A stretch of DNA of 64,000 nt, from assembly GCA_958510825.1 (NCBI GenBank), contig OY294054.1, forward strand, positions 15,389,390 to 15,453,389, read 5' to 3'. Shown in pieces: positions 1-13,200 of this stretch. The stretch comes from Brachypterus glaber (lineage: Eukaryota; Arthropoda; Insecta; Coleoptera; Kateretidae). The translations under genes were made by a program, and so were the position numbers. Each line of letters starts with the position of its first letter. The first letter of the stretch is position 1. A model generated the notes under the pieces. It did not search any database, was not told the DNA's origin, and saw only the letters and a program-made list of their open reading frames with translations.

Positions 1-2041
1 TAACTGGAGGGTGATAGCAATGGGTTAACTTTGTGTTCAATGAATTGTAAACTGCTAAACTCTCAATAACCCAAACTAGCACGAGTGTCTTTATTTTTAT
101 TATTTATATTATTATTATTATTATCGTATATCATTAATGACATCTATTGAGCGGCGAGATCGCCGAAGTATTCCGTGTCAATAATTTACGTATTGAATTA
201 CTTATACTGGGGGCTTGCTAATAAATACATTTTATTCTCAGGTTCTTATAAAGATACTTGTTCTTTTATGGGAAACATGCCATTGGATATGGTACTGGTT
301 GAGTGCTAGACAGGACCTTCCGACTGAGTATGATTCAGTCCGTAGCGCCTTTCAGTACACAGTATATTTAATTCATTGGCGGCGCATGTAGGTGGGCAAA
401 CTAACCTTTTGGAACAGCGTCGTATTTCCATGTACTTGGAAGCGTACGGCACCTTTTCACCCGCTCAAAAGTGCTTCGGTGCTTTTGGTAAGGTAACTGG
501 GGATCGCAGAGGCGATTGTGTCCTGGATAGGGAAAATTGGTGCCTTTGTGATCACGAAATCGAGGGTATGGGGTCAACTTATTGGAGGACCCTAAAATAA
601 GGCTCCTGCTAGAATGTTCCAAATCAATTTTGTAGTTCTTCCGGAAGGAATATTATGGAATTTTTTGCAACACTCTTAGTGGTTGTCTTAGTTTAGACTT
701 CTGAGAATAGCGACCGGACACCGTGGTAACATTCGTGACCAAATCAAACGTATCAATTGTGTCAATTTCTAATCGCCCGTATGGGGGAAACGGTTGTTTT
801 TGATGCCTATCTTGACTTGTTTTGCTTCAGAGGAAATGCCTTATAGTGTAAGTTTCTCGCCTGTGGGGGATTTTCTCTGCAGAGGAATTCAGGTTTTAGT
901 CAATTTTGCCTTTTGTCGAGATCCTTAGCCAGAACCGTTATCTTCCTCAACGGGACGGGGGACTTAGACAAGGAATTGTCATACAACATGGTATATCTAG
1001 TGTTTATCCAGTGCACATCCATTTCGCATGTTCATTAGACAACCAAATGCTCGACTTTAACAATTTACCAGACAATTGATGGATATCTCTTGGAACTAAT
1101 TGATTGATCCATCAGATCTACATCAGCTGTCTGACTGGGTATTTATATGTCTAATGCATATCTGAAATGGAAGTCAGTTCATTCATGTTTTATTTAATTT
1201 ATTTAGTCATACATTACATGTAAAGGTCTACAGAGCCTTAATTACAGGGTGCCCACAGATCGGGGAAGTTGGGAAAATCAGGGAATTTGGTCAACTTTAA
1301 AAAATTAGGAAATCGAAATTAAACTCAAAAATGAGCAAAATAAATATTATTTAAATTTTAAATTTTTGAAAAAACTTTTTATATTAATCATAGTGAGAAA
1401 TATTCTTTTGTTTACAGCCTTATGTTTATGTTTAGCTCCCTTCACGTCTTTAAAAAACTTTTGTATGTAGGTATTGAAATCGGAAAATTTATCCATCAGG
1501 GAAATCTTATTTTGAAAATCCTGTGGTCACCCTGCATTAGATGTGCTGTGATTGTGTGTGTTGTCTTGGTTCATTTTCCCTCTTTTGTGGTCGATAAAGA
1601 CTGCAAACTGACCTTTCCACTTTAGCAGCCTGTGGCCTTTCTTACCGAAGCTTTTTATTAAAGACTCCGGGCTTCTTTAGTGGTTTGGTCGACCTGTAGT
1701 CCGTAAATTTACTTATTGTTCACAGTTTTAATTTTTTACCTTTTATTCCAGATTCGATTTATTTTACAATCTAAGGACTTAATTATACAGAAAATTGCAT
1801 GATTGTGAATACAATTTTTTTGTGTTTTGTACTTCATTAAAAATAAGGATACTAGGATATTAAGAAGTTCTTGTTTTAATTTTTAACTATGAATATATCC
1901 GCGGTGGTAAATTCCTTAAAATTGGTTTAGTAGTTCAAATGTATCATTAAACCTAACCTCAACTTATTCAGGCTTGCCAACAGCGGAACATAACTATCCC
2001 TAGAGTATTTAATGTTGGCAACATTGATTTTTAGCAATGTT
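1..2041 (+). repeat. Block A, copy 1
   Basis: First of four copies of a ~2 kb block; the others are at 15023-17278 (+), 17304-19171 (-) and 30086-32620 (-). It starts near an ATT-rich microsatellite (about 97-126) and contains a relatively GC-rich core (about 240-1020) that is highly conserved between copies. Short ORFs are open in several frames of the core, but none matches a family I recognise, and their retention could simply reflect recent duplication. The block ends in one copy of the 70 bp sequence that is amplified at the palindrome axis. Confidence 0.85.
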
Positions 2042-3839
2042 GCCAATAGTGAAAGTTTAACGCAAAAAATGTCATATACTATTTTAAGGGGTTATAACTC
2101 AAAAAGTACGAGCTATCTAAAAAATTCTTTCGGATTTGAAATTAGGAGGACCAAATCTAAGTTTAATAAATGTAATATGTTTGATTCGGTAAGTGAAAAA
2201 TGTATTTTTTGGGGACCCTATTTCACCACCTTTTCGGAGGTTCTAGCTTCCAAAGGAATCCGATATAGGACCTGGCGATTTGCAAATAGCTTAATTTGAA
2301 TGTTCTTTAATACATATATAAAATACAGCCGCGAGAAAATAATGAAATAAACATGGCCACCAGCTCTTAGGCTATTAGCGTTTGGTTTATTTTGACACAA
2401 AGATCCAGATATAAAATAAAACGTTACCCACTGTAGATATTATGGCTATTATAAATATTAAAGCATATAGACAAATAATATATAAATATGTAGCATATAT
2501 AGATATATGAAATCAATCATTTTTTTAAATTACAATGTAATAATAATAATATGTGAATATATAGTATTTAGTTTATTTTAAGCTTTTTGAGTTACATTTA
2601 AGATGTTCTATACAGTGTACCTTAGCCTGTAAGTAAAAAAATAGCCAGCGTTACAAATAATAATATTCCTAAACAGGTTGGAAACAAATAGCTTTAAAGA
2701 AAGAAACGAAAAAGCTTCATTAAAAATATATATAATGTTTTTTTCACCAGAAATCTGTTTTTGGGTCCTGTTGGATTTGGATCAAAGAGGGTCTCTTTAG
2801 TCCAAATCCGAATGGTTTTGTTAGTTGTAGTTGTATATGATTTTATCTTATACAATATGTCTTTTATATTTTAATAAAAAAATAAAATCATGATTTTATA
2901 TTTGTAAAGCTTATTAATATATATCTTTACAACCTGGTTGTACCATTGTTTAATCATTATGATTTAGCACTTTTAATACCACTAGTGCAATAATTATTTT
3001 TCTAAAGTACCTAAGAATACATTTTATATTAATATTAAGTTTTATGATAGTTTTAGATAAAATCTTGCATATTATACATATGCAAATCACAACATTTATC
3101 TGGGGGGGTGCTCAGCCCCCCCTGGCATGATTTTGAGCATCCCCAGCGAAATAAACTCTAAGCATTCCCACAGGGGGTGCTTGTGTCGAAACAGAAGCTA
3201 CCTTACATTAAAAAATATTAATACTGTGAGTAATGTAAATTGAGGCGTAAAGGGAAACTGGTCAGTTGTTTACTTGGGAAAATTTGAATGTTGGGAATTT
3301 GCCAGAGGTGAGGACCTTTTTTTGTCATCAAAATTTTACAGTCAGGGGTAAGCTGTTGTTTTTATTTAGAAAATTTATCAATTTTTAAATTTTATTTGGG
3401 AAATATTTGCTTTGCCCCAACACCCAACCAAATGCTTCAGAGCACCACTGAAAATATTATAAAAATTTCCTGTCAGGGGGTACTCAGCACCTACATAATT
3501 TTTTATTACCTTGATCAAAAACAATTTTTGAAAAAAAACGAATATTTTTTTTTGTTTTAAAAAAATATTCATCTTCTCAAAAAAATATATATATAATATA
3601 ATAATATATTTTTAATTTTTTTTTCTTCTCATTTTTTTTCGGGTTTTAAGTGACCTGACATGGAAGTCCTGCAGGCGCTTTAAGTAAAATATAGTTTAGT
3701 GTCCATTTACTTTATTTTTTAAATTCTAAAAGTCCCCGCGAAATAAATACCTCGATTCAAGCTTTGCTACATAATCATTATCTGAATTGCGAAAACTGTT
3801 AAGAACATTAAAATAAATGTATTAACAACGAGCTGCTCA
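2042..3839. repeat. Block B, inner AT-rich part (left arm), no gene seen
   Basis: AT-rich duplicated DNA mirrored at about 28300-30085. It holds a short GC-hairpin (G7/C7 with a TGCTCA loop) at about 3102-3119. The ORFs present are short and low-complexity. No RNA gene or protein domain was recognised. Confidence 0.6.
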
Positions 3840-5269
3840 TTCACCATTTTTGTCTTTCACAGTTTTTCACACAGATGTCGCGATTTTAAACTCTTCGAAG
3901 CAATGGCGCCAAAAGCAGATGTCCATTTACATTGAAGTTCAGCATTTATGGCTAAATTATGGTTTAAGTTGAAGATATTATTGTGCAGGTATGTGCAGTT
4001 TTTCGCATTAGACTCCTATTAATCATTGTAAATGTTTTTACGTTTTATAATAAAATTTTCGACGTAGAATTTTCCTGGTTTTCAAGAAGTTTTAACGTAT
4101 TCAGGGATCGAAATTGAGTATAATTCCCTCTTAAATTATATAAATTTAATAAAATCGACAAGGTTCGTGTAAAAATTGTATTAATTTATTAAATACTTAT
4201 CAACATTTTTGATTTCCCCCGGAAAAGAAAAATTTCGCTGACGTCATCTGCGCAAGGGGTTTGCGCAGCGTCGAATCTTGAACGCGTCGAAGATGGTCGC
4301 TGCGAAGAAGAGAGCTCGCCATTTCAAGTTAAATCAACGTTTTTATTGTTCAGGTAAATTCTATTGTTGTATTTAAACCTTTATTACCACTTCGAAAATA
4401 TTTATACGTCTTCCTGTAATGTTTTTCTCCTAATTTTGCATAATCGCAGCAAAGAGGCTTGCAACAGCACACCATTGTTTTTCTCACAGATAGGCTTTTC
4501 TAAATGGGTGGGTTTTCTGTAGTATTATGCGTCTTTTAGGAAGTTTTAATGCATTCAAAGGTTGTATTTTAGACTAATATTTGCTTTTAAGTTACATAAA
4601 TTCAATAAAATCGGTCTTTTTTTAAGCAGGCTTTGACATGCGCAAGTCTTCTGCGCAGCGTCACTTTTGTGGCCGCCAAGCTCTTCGGCAGAAGCTTACA
4701 CAATGTAGCATTTATTTCCAAATATCGTTTAAATTTACGTTTTTATTATTCAGGTATGTGAAATTTTTGTATTTGGACTTTAATGAACTCTTTGTAAATG
4801 TTTTTACGTTTTTCCGATAAGTTTTTCCTTATAATTTTGTATCATTGCAGCAAAGCTTTTTGCACAACTCTTGCTTTTCTGTAGTATTCTAGGTCTTTTA
4901 AGAAGTATAATTGCATTCAACGGTTGTATTTTAGATAGTAAGTTGACTATGTTTTTTAAATTATATAAATTCAACAAATTCGATTTTTTGAGAGTTTTGA
5001 TGCAAGCGGGGATGTTCTGTCGTGACTTCTCTATTATAGTGACAGCTTCATTTCTTTTGTTGCAATGTACACAAGCTATAGCTTTTTGGTTTGGAGCTGT
5101 GAAAATTCTTTTCGCATATGTGCGTCACTATAATAGAGACGTCACCGCTTGCGTCAAAACACTTTCAAGAAATTGATTTTAATGAATTTATATAATTTAA
5201 AAACAAATATAGTCAAATTATTATCTAAAATACAACCGTTGAATGCAACTTAAAAGACCCAGAATACTA
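3840..5269 (+). repeat. Diverged tandem repeats, ~0.4 kb period
   Basis: Three or four diverged tandem units start near 3840, 4210, 4630 and 4990. Each has a CG-richer head (with words such as TGCGCAGCGTC), a poly-T/CAGGT stretch resembling splice signals, and an AT-rich tail. The last unit folds on itself (see 4882-5269). The array is mirrored at about 26880-28300 in the other arm. No coding domain was recognised. Confidence 0.65.
4882..5269. repeat. Foldback (inverted-repeat) element, left arm
   Basis: Two ~190 bp inverted arms meet near 5080. TAGTATTCTAGGTCTTTTAA at 4882 pairs with the reverse complement ending near 5269, and CTCTATTATAGTGAC pairs with GTCACTATAATAGAG close to the loop. 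The same structure occurs in the other palindrome arm at 26893-27254. Confidence 0.75.
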
Positions 5270-6002
5270 CACAAAGCTTTGCTATAGCACAGTGCAGCAT
5301 TCATAGCTACATATCATTTAAATTCACAGTTTTATTATTCAGTTTTGTGCAGTTTTTGTATTTGGGTCCTTATTGATTTTTTGTGAATATTTTCGGATGC
5401 TTTTTTCTTTCCTATTTGCTTTATGTGGGAAAGTTGCCTTTTTGCAAAGCATCAGTTCTTCAATTGCCATGGGTTTCCCTTTTTTTTTGCCAAATATAGG
5501 TATTCTAATTTTTTTTTTGGCAAAATATATTTTGAATTTTTTTTTGTTCATGTTTTTATTTTGCTGTTTTTGATTTTTTTTTAATTCGATACTTATTTCG
5601 ATTTTGATCTAAAACTATTTTTGAATGTTTAAAAAAAAATCAATTTTTTTTAGGTTGAGTTTAATTTTTATGAAAGCTCGCTTTAACTTGGTTTAATTTT
5701 TTTAAGAGTTCTCGAATTCTTTTGTTTTTTTTTCGGAATTTATTTTGCAATTTTTTCGGACCAAATATTTTTTTTGCTCATTGGGCAATTAAATTTGAGC
5801 AAAATGATTTTCTTCATTTTTGTGCGGTTTTTTGGGGTGTTATACTTTTTTTTAATTTTTATTTTTTTGACTTTTTTTTTCTCGAGACGATTAGCCTCAT
5901 AATTTTTGTGATCGCTCGCTTTTGTTAATACATAGGTCAAGATCTTTTACTATATATTTTTATTAATTCTCAGCCAGTCATAAATAGTCATCCCAGGGGT
6001 GT
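5270..6002. repeat. T-rich block B sequence, no gene seen
   Basis: Long T-rich tracts on the + strand make long but low-complexity ORFs on both strands (Phe-rich or Lys-rich). It is mirrored, with large deletions, at about 26560-26880. Nothing functional is supported. Confidence 0.5.
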
Positions 6003-6112
6003 CGCAAATACGGACACTAGATCTAGGTCTTTGGCAAGTCTTTTGCCTTGCTAACTTAAGGCCTACATCTAGTGTCCCCAGTCGCAGAGGCATCCAGTGT
6101 GCCTCTCTTGTG
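6003..6112. repeat. Hairpin cluster in block B (left arm copy)
   Basis: GGACACTAGATCTAGG and CCTACATCTAGTGTCC form an inverted repeat with an inner GGCAAG/CTTGCC stem. Next to it, AGAGGCA and TGCCTCT form a second small stem. The same cluster is at about 26440-26552. In the third unit the duplicated sequence stops within this cluster, at about 46428, so it may mark an element end. Confidence 0.6.
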
Positions 6113-6423
6113 AGGATCTTTGCGACGCACTATGGGGTAATTGACCCAAAAAGTTAAATTTTTTGAATTATTTTTTGGTATCTTTCAAAATTTCGTCCAA
6201 AAATGTTTTTTTTGCGTTTTGTGACGTTTTATGTCGATATAAATCAATTGCAAGCAAAAAAAAAGCATTGTTCGCTCGGTCGATTGGGGAACGTTCAAGT
6301 ATTACGTAACGCATATTTTGATCATTGATCTAAAACTCACCAGGCGCGTAGATATGGGGGGGGATAGAGGGGGTATATACACCCCCCCCCCCCAAGAATC
6401 TTTATTTTTTATATATTTTTTTG

Positions 6424-6780
6424 TTATTTTAAATGAAAAATTAAAATAACAGCGGGTGTTTCTTTTCTTCGGGTAGGGGCGACAAATTTCCTAGAAACAG
6501 GGGGAAGCTTTTTTTTCGGAGGGCGATTTTTTGTCTTGGTAGTGGCGGCATGAGAGCCGCCAAATTTTGTAGAAGCGCTCAGGGATAAAGCTTTTTTTTT
6601 TGGGGTTGTTTTTTTTGTTTTGATTTGATAGGGGTGCCAATTTTTGTAGGAACGCTTAGGGACAAAGCTGCTTTTTTTTCGGTTTTTCGGATGGTGATTT
6701 TTTGACTTGGTAGGGGCGCCAAATTTTGTAGAAGCGTTCAGGGATAAACCTTTTTTTTTCAGAGACTGTTTTTTATTTTG
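6424..6780 (+). repeat. Tandem repeat, ~70-90 bp units
   Basis: About four diverged units, each with a poly-T run, a G-rich stretch and a GCCAAATTTTGTAGAAGCG-like core ending in CAGGGATAAA. Read on the minus strand they give a 161-residue Lys/Ser-rich ORF, which is an artefact of the repeat. Mirrored at about 25970-26180. Confidence 0.7.
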
Positions 6781-7182
6781 TTTTGATATAAATATATATT
6801 GAAAATAATCCTCGTTCATATTTTTAAAAAATGATTTTTTTCTTAATGTCATTGCATGGTTTGGACTTTTTAGAAAGGGTATATAAACAGGTCGAATCGA
6901 AGTATTCATTTACCAAGGGAAAACAAAAATTAGAATTTTGTTTTTTTTTAATGTACATACCTCAAACTATATTTCTCCGAGTATTTCTCTTTTTACATAG
7001 TGATTCACTTAAAACATAAAAAAATATAACAATATTTTTTATATTTTTTTATAAAAATTCTTATTTCACGTTCCAAGTAAATCAGTCCGGTTTGTTATGG
7101 TTTAAAGTGTCTTTAAAAAATATATTTTTTTAACTGTAATATTTGCTTGCCCCTGGTTAATGAATACTTCGATCCGACCAGT

Positions 7183-10100
7183 GCTTATAAAGCACGAAAA
7201 AAACAACAAAAAACTCAAATTAGCAAACTTTCAGCAAACTTTTCTTTTTCTAAATTCAACTCAGGCTTAAACTTAAGTTGATAAATTCAAATCGGCACCA
7301 TATTTAATCTATCTAAATCAAAGTTAAAGGCCAAAAATGGTTTTTGACATTTTCAGGCTCATTTTTCTTAAAATCCTGTGTACATGGACAAATTCTGAAG
7401 CCAGATTAGGAGTCAGCGCTTCAAAATGTAAATAATTTTAAAGCTTTACTAAATGAATCATTTCAAGTTATTTTCAGATGAAGCGCTGCGCTGGGTCGTA
7501 AATTGGGCGGCGGGGCACTATATATGTCGGCGGCGGCGCGCACTCACACCTTTAGCCAGTTGGTTGTTGAAATATTTTTTCCGTGACCATGTGTTATTAT
7601 AAGGGATAATTTTTTATTTTGTCCAGTTTTGTCCGGTTTTTTCCACCGGCCTGGACAATTTTTAAAAAGTGGACTTTTCACAACCCTGTATGTATGTTAA
7701 TTTAATGTATTTTTTACAGATTTAGTTTCAATAAGCAGAGGAGCAGTTTAAAAAAAAATGCGTTTTTATCTTTTTTGTGAGTAATTAAAAGCATCCCCAA
7801 AAAATCATCGCCAAATACGGAAAAATGGTTTTTCATCAAAAAGTACAGGTCTTTAAAATGGTAGCTTCCCTAAATGACCCTCATTGATGTTATATGTTAA
7901 ATACCTCAGTTTTTACGTGGTAAGATATAATATTTTTTTAATAAAAAATACTAACTAAAAAAATATTTTTTTCGTCTGTCCGCAGAAATTTTTGACGATA
8001 ATTCGAAAACAATTTGAGCTAAAGACTAAAAAAGTCAGCGCTTCAAAATGTATAAGAATAGTATTGGACCGGATACGTCAGACCTAAGAGTGTGCGCCGC
8101 GAAAATTTTCGCGGCGTGACGCTGCGCCTGCTAAAAATATTTTGTTAAAGAAAATTTTAAGTAAAAATAGAAAAATAATTTTAAAGCTTTACCAAATGAG
8201 TCATTTTGTTATTTTCAGACGGCGTGCTGCGCCGGTCCGTAAATTTGGCGGCGGGGCATATGTATGTCGGCGGCGGCGCGCACGCACACCTTTAGCCAGA
8301 CCCCAGTTGGTTGTTGAAATATTTTTTCCGTGACCATCTGTTATTAAAAGGGATAATTTTTGATTTTGTCCAGTTTTGTCCGGTTTTGTCCACCGGCCTG
8401 GACTATTTTAAAAAAGTGGACTTTTCACAACCTTGTATGTATGTATGTTAATTTGTTCTATTTTTTTTTCAGATTTAGTTTCAATAAGCAGAGGAGCAGT
8501 CGGTAGCAGTTTTCAAAAAATAATGCGTTTTTATCTTTTTTGTCAGTAATTAAAGGCATCCCCAAAAAATCTTCGCCAAATACGGAAAAATGGTTTCTTA
8601 TCAAAAATTACAGGTCTCTAAAATGGTAGCATCCCTGAAGGACCCTCATTGGTGTTACAAGGCCTCAGTTTTTACGTGGTAAGATATAATAATATATTTT
8701 TATAATAACAAATACTAACTAAAAAAATATTTTTTTAGTCTGGAGAAATTTTTGACGATAACTCGAAAACAATTTAAGCTAAAGACTCGAAAATAATATA
8801 CATACTAAAAGTTTAAATTTTCTCCTGTCCGGAAAAATTTATGACTGATAACCAGTACCCGGCGTATTTCCAGTTATAGTCCAGTCTTCAGGTCAATAAA
8901 AGAGCCTTTACCTGGAAATAATTCAGGGAGTTTTGAATTTTGGTTTATTGAGTAGGGTTAAGGCCGCAAATAAAAAAAAAACAATTTTTCGATGTTGAAC
9001 TCGATTTGGAACTGTCATTTTTTTAACGTATTTTTCACAAAAAACGGGTTTTTCAAAATACTTCAAGATCAGTGCATCCTAGGACAAAAAGCGTTTTATT
9101 TGAAAATAAAGAGGGCCAATTTTACAACATTTTTTGTTCCATGTATTTTTTGTACGACTTATAGCTAATTCACGGCACCGCCTTAATCGTTAGGTTTTTA
9201 GATTTATAATTTCGTTTTTTTGAAAAACCTAAGTTTTTCTTTACGTCTCGGTTAGGAAGGTTTTTTTATACTTATTATACAATGGTGATTTTTAATAGAA
9301 AATCGGTTTAGTCGGGATAATGGGGCACACATGTGTGAATTTTTACCCCAAATGTTCTAAGGGGCATGCCTAACTGACTCAAAGAAAAGCACGAATAAAA
9401 ACAACAAAAAACTGAAATTAGCAAACTTTTCTTTTTCTAAATTCAACTCGGGCTTAAACTTAAGTTGATGAATCCAAATCGGCACCATATTTAATCTATC
9501 TTAATCAAAGATAAAGGCCAAAAATGATTTTTGACATTTTCAGGCTCATTTTTCTTAAAATTTTGTGTATATAGACAAATTCTGAAGCCAGATTAGGAGT
9601 CAGCGCTTCAAAATGTAAATAATTTTAAAGCTTTAACAAATGAATCATTTCAAGTTATTTTCAGACGGCGCGCTGCGAAGGGCCGTAAATTGGGCGGCGG
9701 GCACTATATATGTCGGCGGCGGCGCGCACGCACACCTTTAGCCAGAACCCCGTTTGTTGTTGAAATATTTTTTTCGTGACCATGTGTTATTATAAGGGAT
9801 AATTTTTGATTTTGTACAGTTTTGTCCAATTTTGTTCAATTGTGTCCAAATCTGTCCGGTTTTGTCCACCGGCCTAGACAATCTAAAAAAAGTGGAATTT
9901 TTCACTTCCCTGTATGTTAATTTGTTGTATTTTTTCAGATTTAGTTTCAATAAGCAGAGGAGCAGTCGGGAGCAGTTTTCAAAAAAAATGCGTTTTTATC
10001 TTCTTTATGAGTAATTAAAGGCATCCCCAAAAAATCGTCGCCAAATACGGAAAAATGGTTTTTCATCAAAAATTACAGGTCTTTAAAATGGTAGCTTCCC

Positions 10101-13100
10101 TGAAAGACCCTCATTGATGTTACAAGGCCTCAGTTTTTACGTGGTAAGATATGATAATATATTTTTATAATAAAAAATACTAACTAAAAAAAATATTTTT
10201 TTCGTCTGTCCGCAGAAAATTTTGACGATAACTCGAAAACAATTCGAGCTAAAGACTAGGAGTCAGCGCTTCAAAATGTATAAGAATAGTATTGGACGGA
10301 ATACGCCGCGAAAATTTTTGCGGCGTGACGGTGCGCCTGCTAAAATTATTTTGTTAAAAAAAAAATTATGTAAAAATGGAAAAATAATTTTAAAGCTTTA
10401 CCAAATTAATCATTTTGTTATTTTCAGACGGCGCGCTGCGCCGGGCCGTAAATTTGGCAGCGGGACACTATGTATGTCGGTGGCGGCGCGCACGCACACC
10501 TTTAGCCAGACCCCAGTTGGTTGTTGAAATATTTTTTCCGTGGCCATGTGTTATTTACGGTTCACCTGGGCGATTTTAATTAAAAATTTCGTGGACCCCT
10601 ACATTTTTTGGACTAAAACATACCTGGTGACATAAGAAATCAATTTCCATTTGAAAGAAAATCGTAAAAGATACACTTTTTTAGAAAGATAAAAAAACGT
10701 TTTTTTGAGTAATAAGGTGTGTCAAAAAATTCCGATTTGTGAAATCGAAAACGCTCTCTGGCTCAAAAGTTGCTCCTTAGTAAAAAACTTTGGCCACTCA
10801 AAAATGAGCCAAATCGATTAATGTTTAGAGGTAGCTCAAAGCACCCAAACTTTGAAAAATATCGGTACCTATTATTCGGATAAAAAGTGATTGTATATAA
10901 AATTAAGGAAATTTTGGAGGGTTTCTTTGGTAATATTTAGAAACAATACTAATTGCGAGAAAACTAAAAAATTATATTTCCCCTTCCCTTAAGTTAGAAC
11001 ATAAAAAAATCGCCAATTGAAGATTTTGCGAAAATTTATTGAAAATGGGCATATTTAAAAGGACATAACTTCCTTAGGAATGATTTTTTGACCAAGGCAT
11101 ATAAACTTTTTCTATGTTTTTAATGTTAAATAACCACTCATTACTAAAATATTTGTTTTTTGCTTTATATTTTTTAATTTTTTTATTTTTGGTTCTTCAT
11201 GCGTAAAAATTTACTTTTAAATGCATTTATCTTTAAAACGATTAAACCTGCGAGGTTAAACCACAGAAACTTTTTTGTGTATTTTTACATAAAAAAGTTT
11301 TCCAACCAAAAAATCAAAAAAAAGTACACCGAAAAAAGTTTTAGGCAAAAAACAGAAAATCCACCCTGTTTCTAATCGAAATTAATTTTTTTTACTCAAC
11401 TTGAGGAAAAAAATTATGTTTTCTGTATAGTTATGTAGGTTAACATGTATATATGCTTATATACTAATATATAATTTTGCAGATTTTTTTATTTAAAACT
11501 ATTTTTATGCACTTTTAAAAACTTGCAAAAATTAAATTTTCGCGAAATCTTCAAATAATTGGTGATTTTTTCATGTTCTAACTTAAGGGGGTGGGGGGAT
11601 ATAATTGTTTTAGTTCTTATATTTAGTATTATTTCTAAATATTACCAAAGAAACCCTCCAAAATTTTCTCAATTTTTATCGGTATCAGTTTTTATCCGAA
11701 AAACAGGTACCGATTTTTTTTTTAAGTTTGAGTGCTTTGAGCAACCTCTAAACATTTATCGATTTGGCTCATTTTTGAGTGGGCACTGTTTTTTACCAAG
11801 GAGCAACTTTTAAGCCAGAGAGCGTTTTTGATTTTGAAAATCGCGATTTTTTGACACACCTTATTACTCAAAAAAACGTTTTTTTATCTATCTAAAAAAG
11901 CGTATCTTTTACAATTTTCTTTCAAATGGGAATTGATTTCTAATGTCATCAGTTATGTTTTAGTCCAAAAAATGTAGGGGTCCACGAAATTTTTATTTAA
12001 AATCGCCCAGGTGAACCGTGTATTATAAGGGATAATTTTTGATTTTGTTCAGTTTTGTCCAATTTTGTACGGTTTGGACAATTTTAAAAAAGTGGACTTT
12101 TCACAATCCTGTATGTATGTTAATTTGTTGTATTTTTTTTTTCAGATTTAGTTTCAATAAGCAGAGGAGCAGTCGGGAGCAGTTTTCAAAAAAAATGCGT
12201 TTTTATCTTTTTTGTCAGTAATTAAAGGTATCCCCAAAAAATCTTCGCCAAATACGGAAAAATGGTTTTTCATCAAAAATTACAGGTCTTTAAAATGGTA
12301 GCTTCCCTGAAGGACCCTCATTGATGTTACAAGGCCTCAGTTTTTACGTGGTAAGATATGATAATATATTTTTATAATAAAAAATACTAACTAAAAAAAA
12401 ATATTTTTTTCGTCTGTCCGCAGAAAATTTTGACGATAACTCGAAAACAATTCGAGCTAAAGACTAGGAGTCAGCGTTTCAAAATGTATAAGAATAGTAT
12501 TGGACGGGATACGCCGCGAAAATTTTCGCGGCGTGACGCTGCGCCTGCTAAAATTATTTTGTTAAATTAAAATTTATGTAAAAATGGAAAAATAATTTTA
12601 AAGCTTTACCAAATTAATCAATTTGTTAATTTCAGACAGCGCGCTGCGCCGGGCCCTAAATTTGGCGGCGGGACACTATGTATGTCGGTGGCGGCGCGCA
12701 CGCACACCTTTGGCCAGACCCCAGTTGGTTGTTGAAATATTTTTTCCGTGACCATCTGTTATTATAAGGGATAATTTTTGATTTTGTCCAGTTTTGTCCA
12801 ATTTTGTACGGTTTTGTCCACCGGCCTGGACAATTTTAAAAAAGTGGACTTTTCACAACCCTGTATGTATGTTAATTTGTTGTATTTTTATTTAGATTTA
12901 GTTTCAATAAGCAGAGGAGCAGTCGGAAGCATTTTTCAAAAAAAATGCGTTTTTATCTTTTTTGTCAGTAATTAAAGGCATCCCCAAAAAATCTTCGCCA
13001 AATACGGAAAAGTGGTTTTTCATCAAAAATTACAGGTCTCTAAAGGACCTAAAGGACCCTCATATTTTTATACTAACAAATATTAACTAAAAAAATATAT

Positions 13101-13200
13101 TTTTAGTCTGTCTGGAGAAATTTTTGACGATAACTCGAAAACAATTTGAGCTAAAGACTCGAAAATAAAATACATACTAAAAATTCAAATTTTCGCCTGC
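7183..13200 (+). repeat. Block B subrepeat array with GC-rich islands (left arm)
   Basis: Degenerate subrepeats of roughly 0.7-1.4 kb. The GC islands lie near 7481, 8218, 9661, 10428 and 12635, each with GCGCGCTGCGCC-like and GGCGGCGGCGCGCAC-like words. Each island is followed by short TTTTGTCC(A/G)-type tandem words, a CACCGGCCTGGACAA-like word, then AAGCAGAGGAGCAGTCGG and a TTACGTGGTAAGATAT word. There is no ORF longer than about 100 codons. The array is interrupted by a foldback element at 10557-12019. Function is unknown. Confidence 0.75.
10557..12019. mobile_element. Foldback transposon-like element, ~480 bp inverted arms
   Basis: The segment begins ACGGTTCACCTGGGCGATTT and ends with its exact reverse complement. 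The arms (about 10557-11030 and 11540-12019) are imperfect inverted repeats around a ~500 bp AT-rich centre. The interrupted subrepeat flank resumes after 12019. The mirrored site in the other arm (about 21740) lacks the element, so it inserted after the palindrome formed. No transposase ORF is present, so it is non-autonomous. The target duplication is unclear (short TTAT/TATT-type flank). Confidence 0.85.

Noticed and set aside
6424..6909. 161-codon minus-strand ORF
   Set aside because: It reads through a tandem repeat and poly-A runs, and its Lys/Ser-rich peptide is periodic. No domain was recognised.
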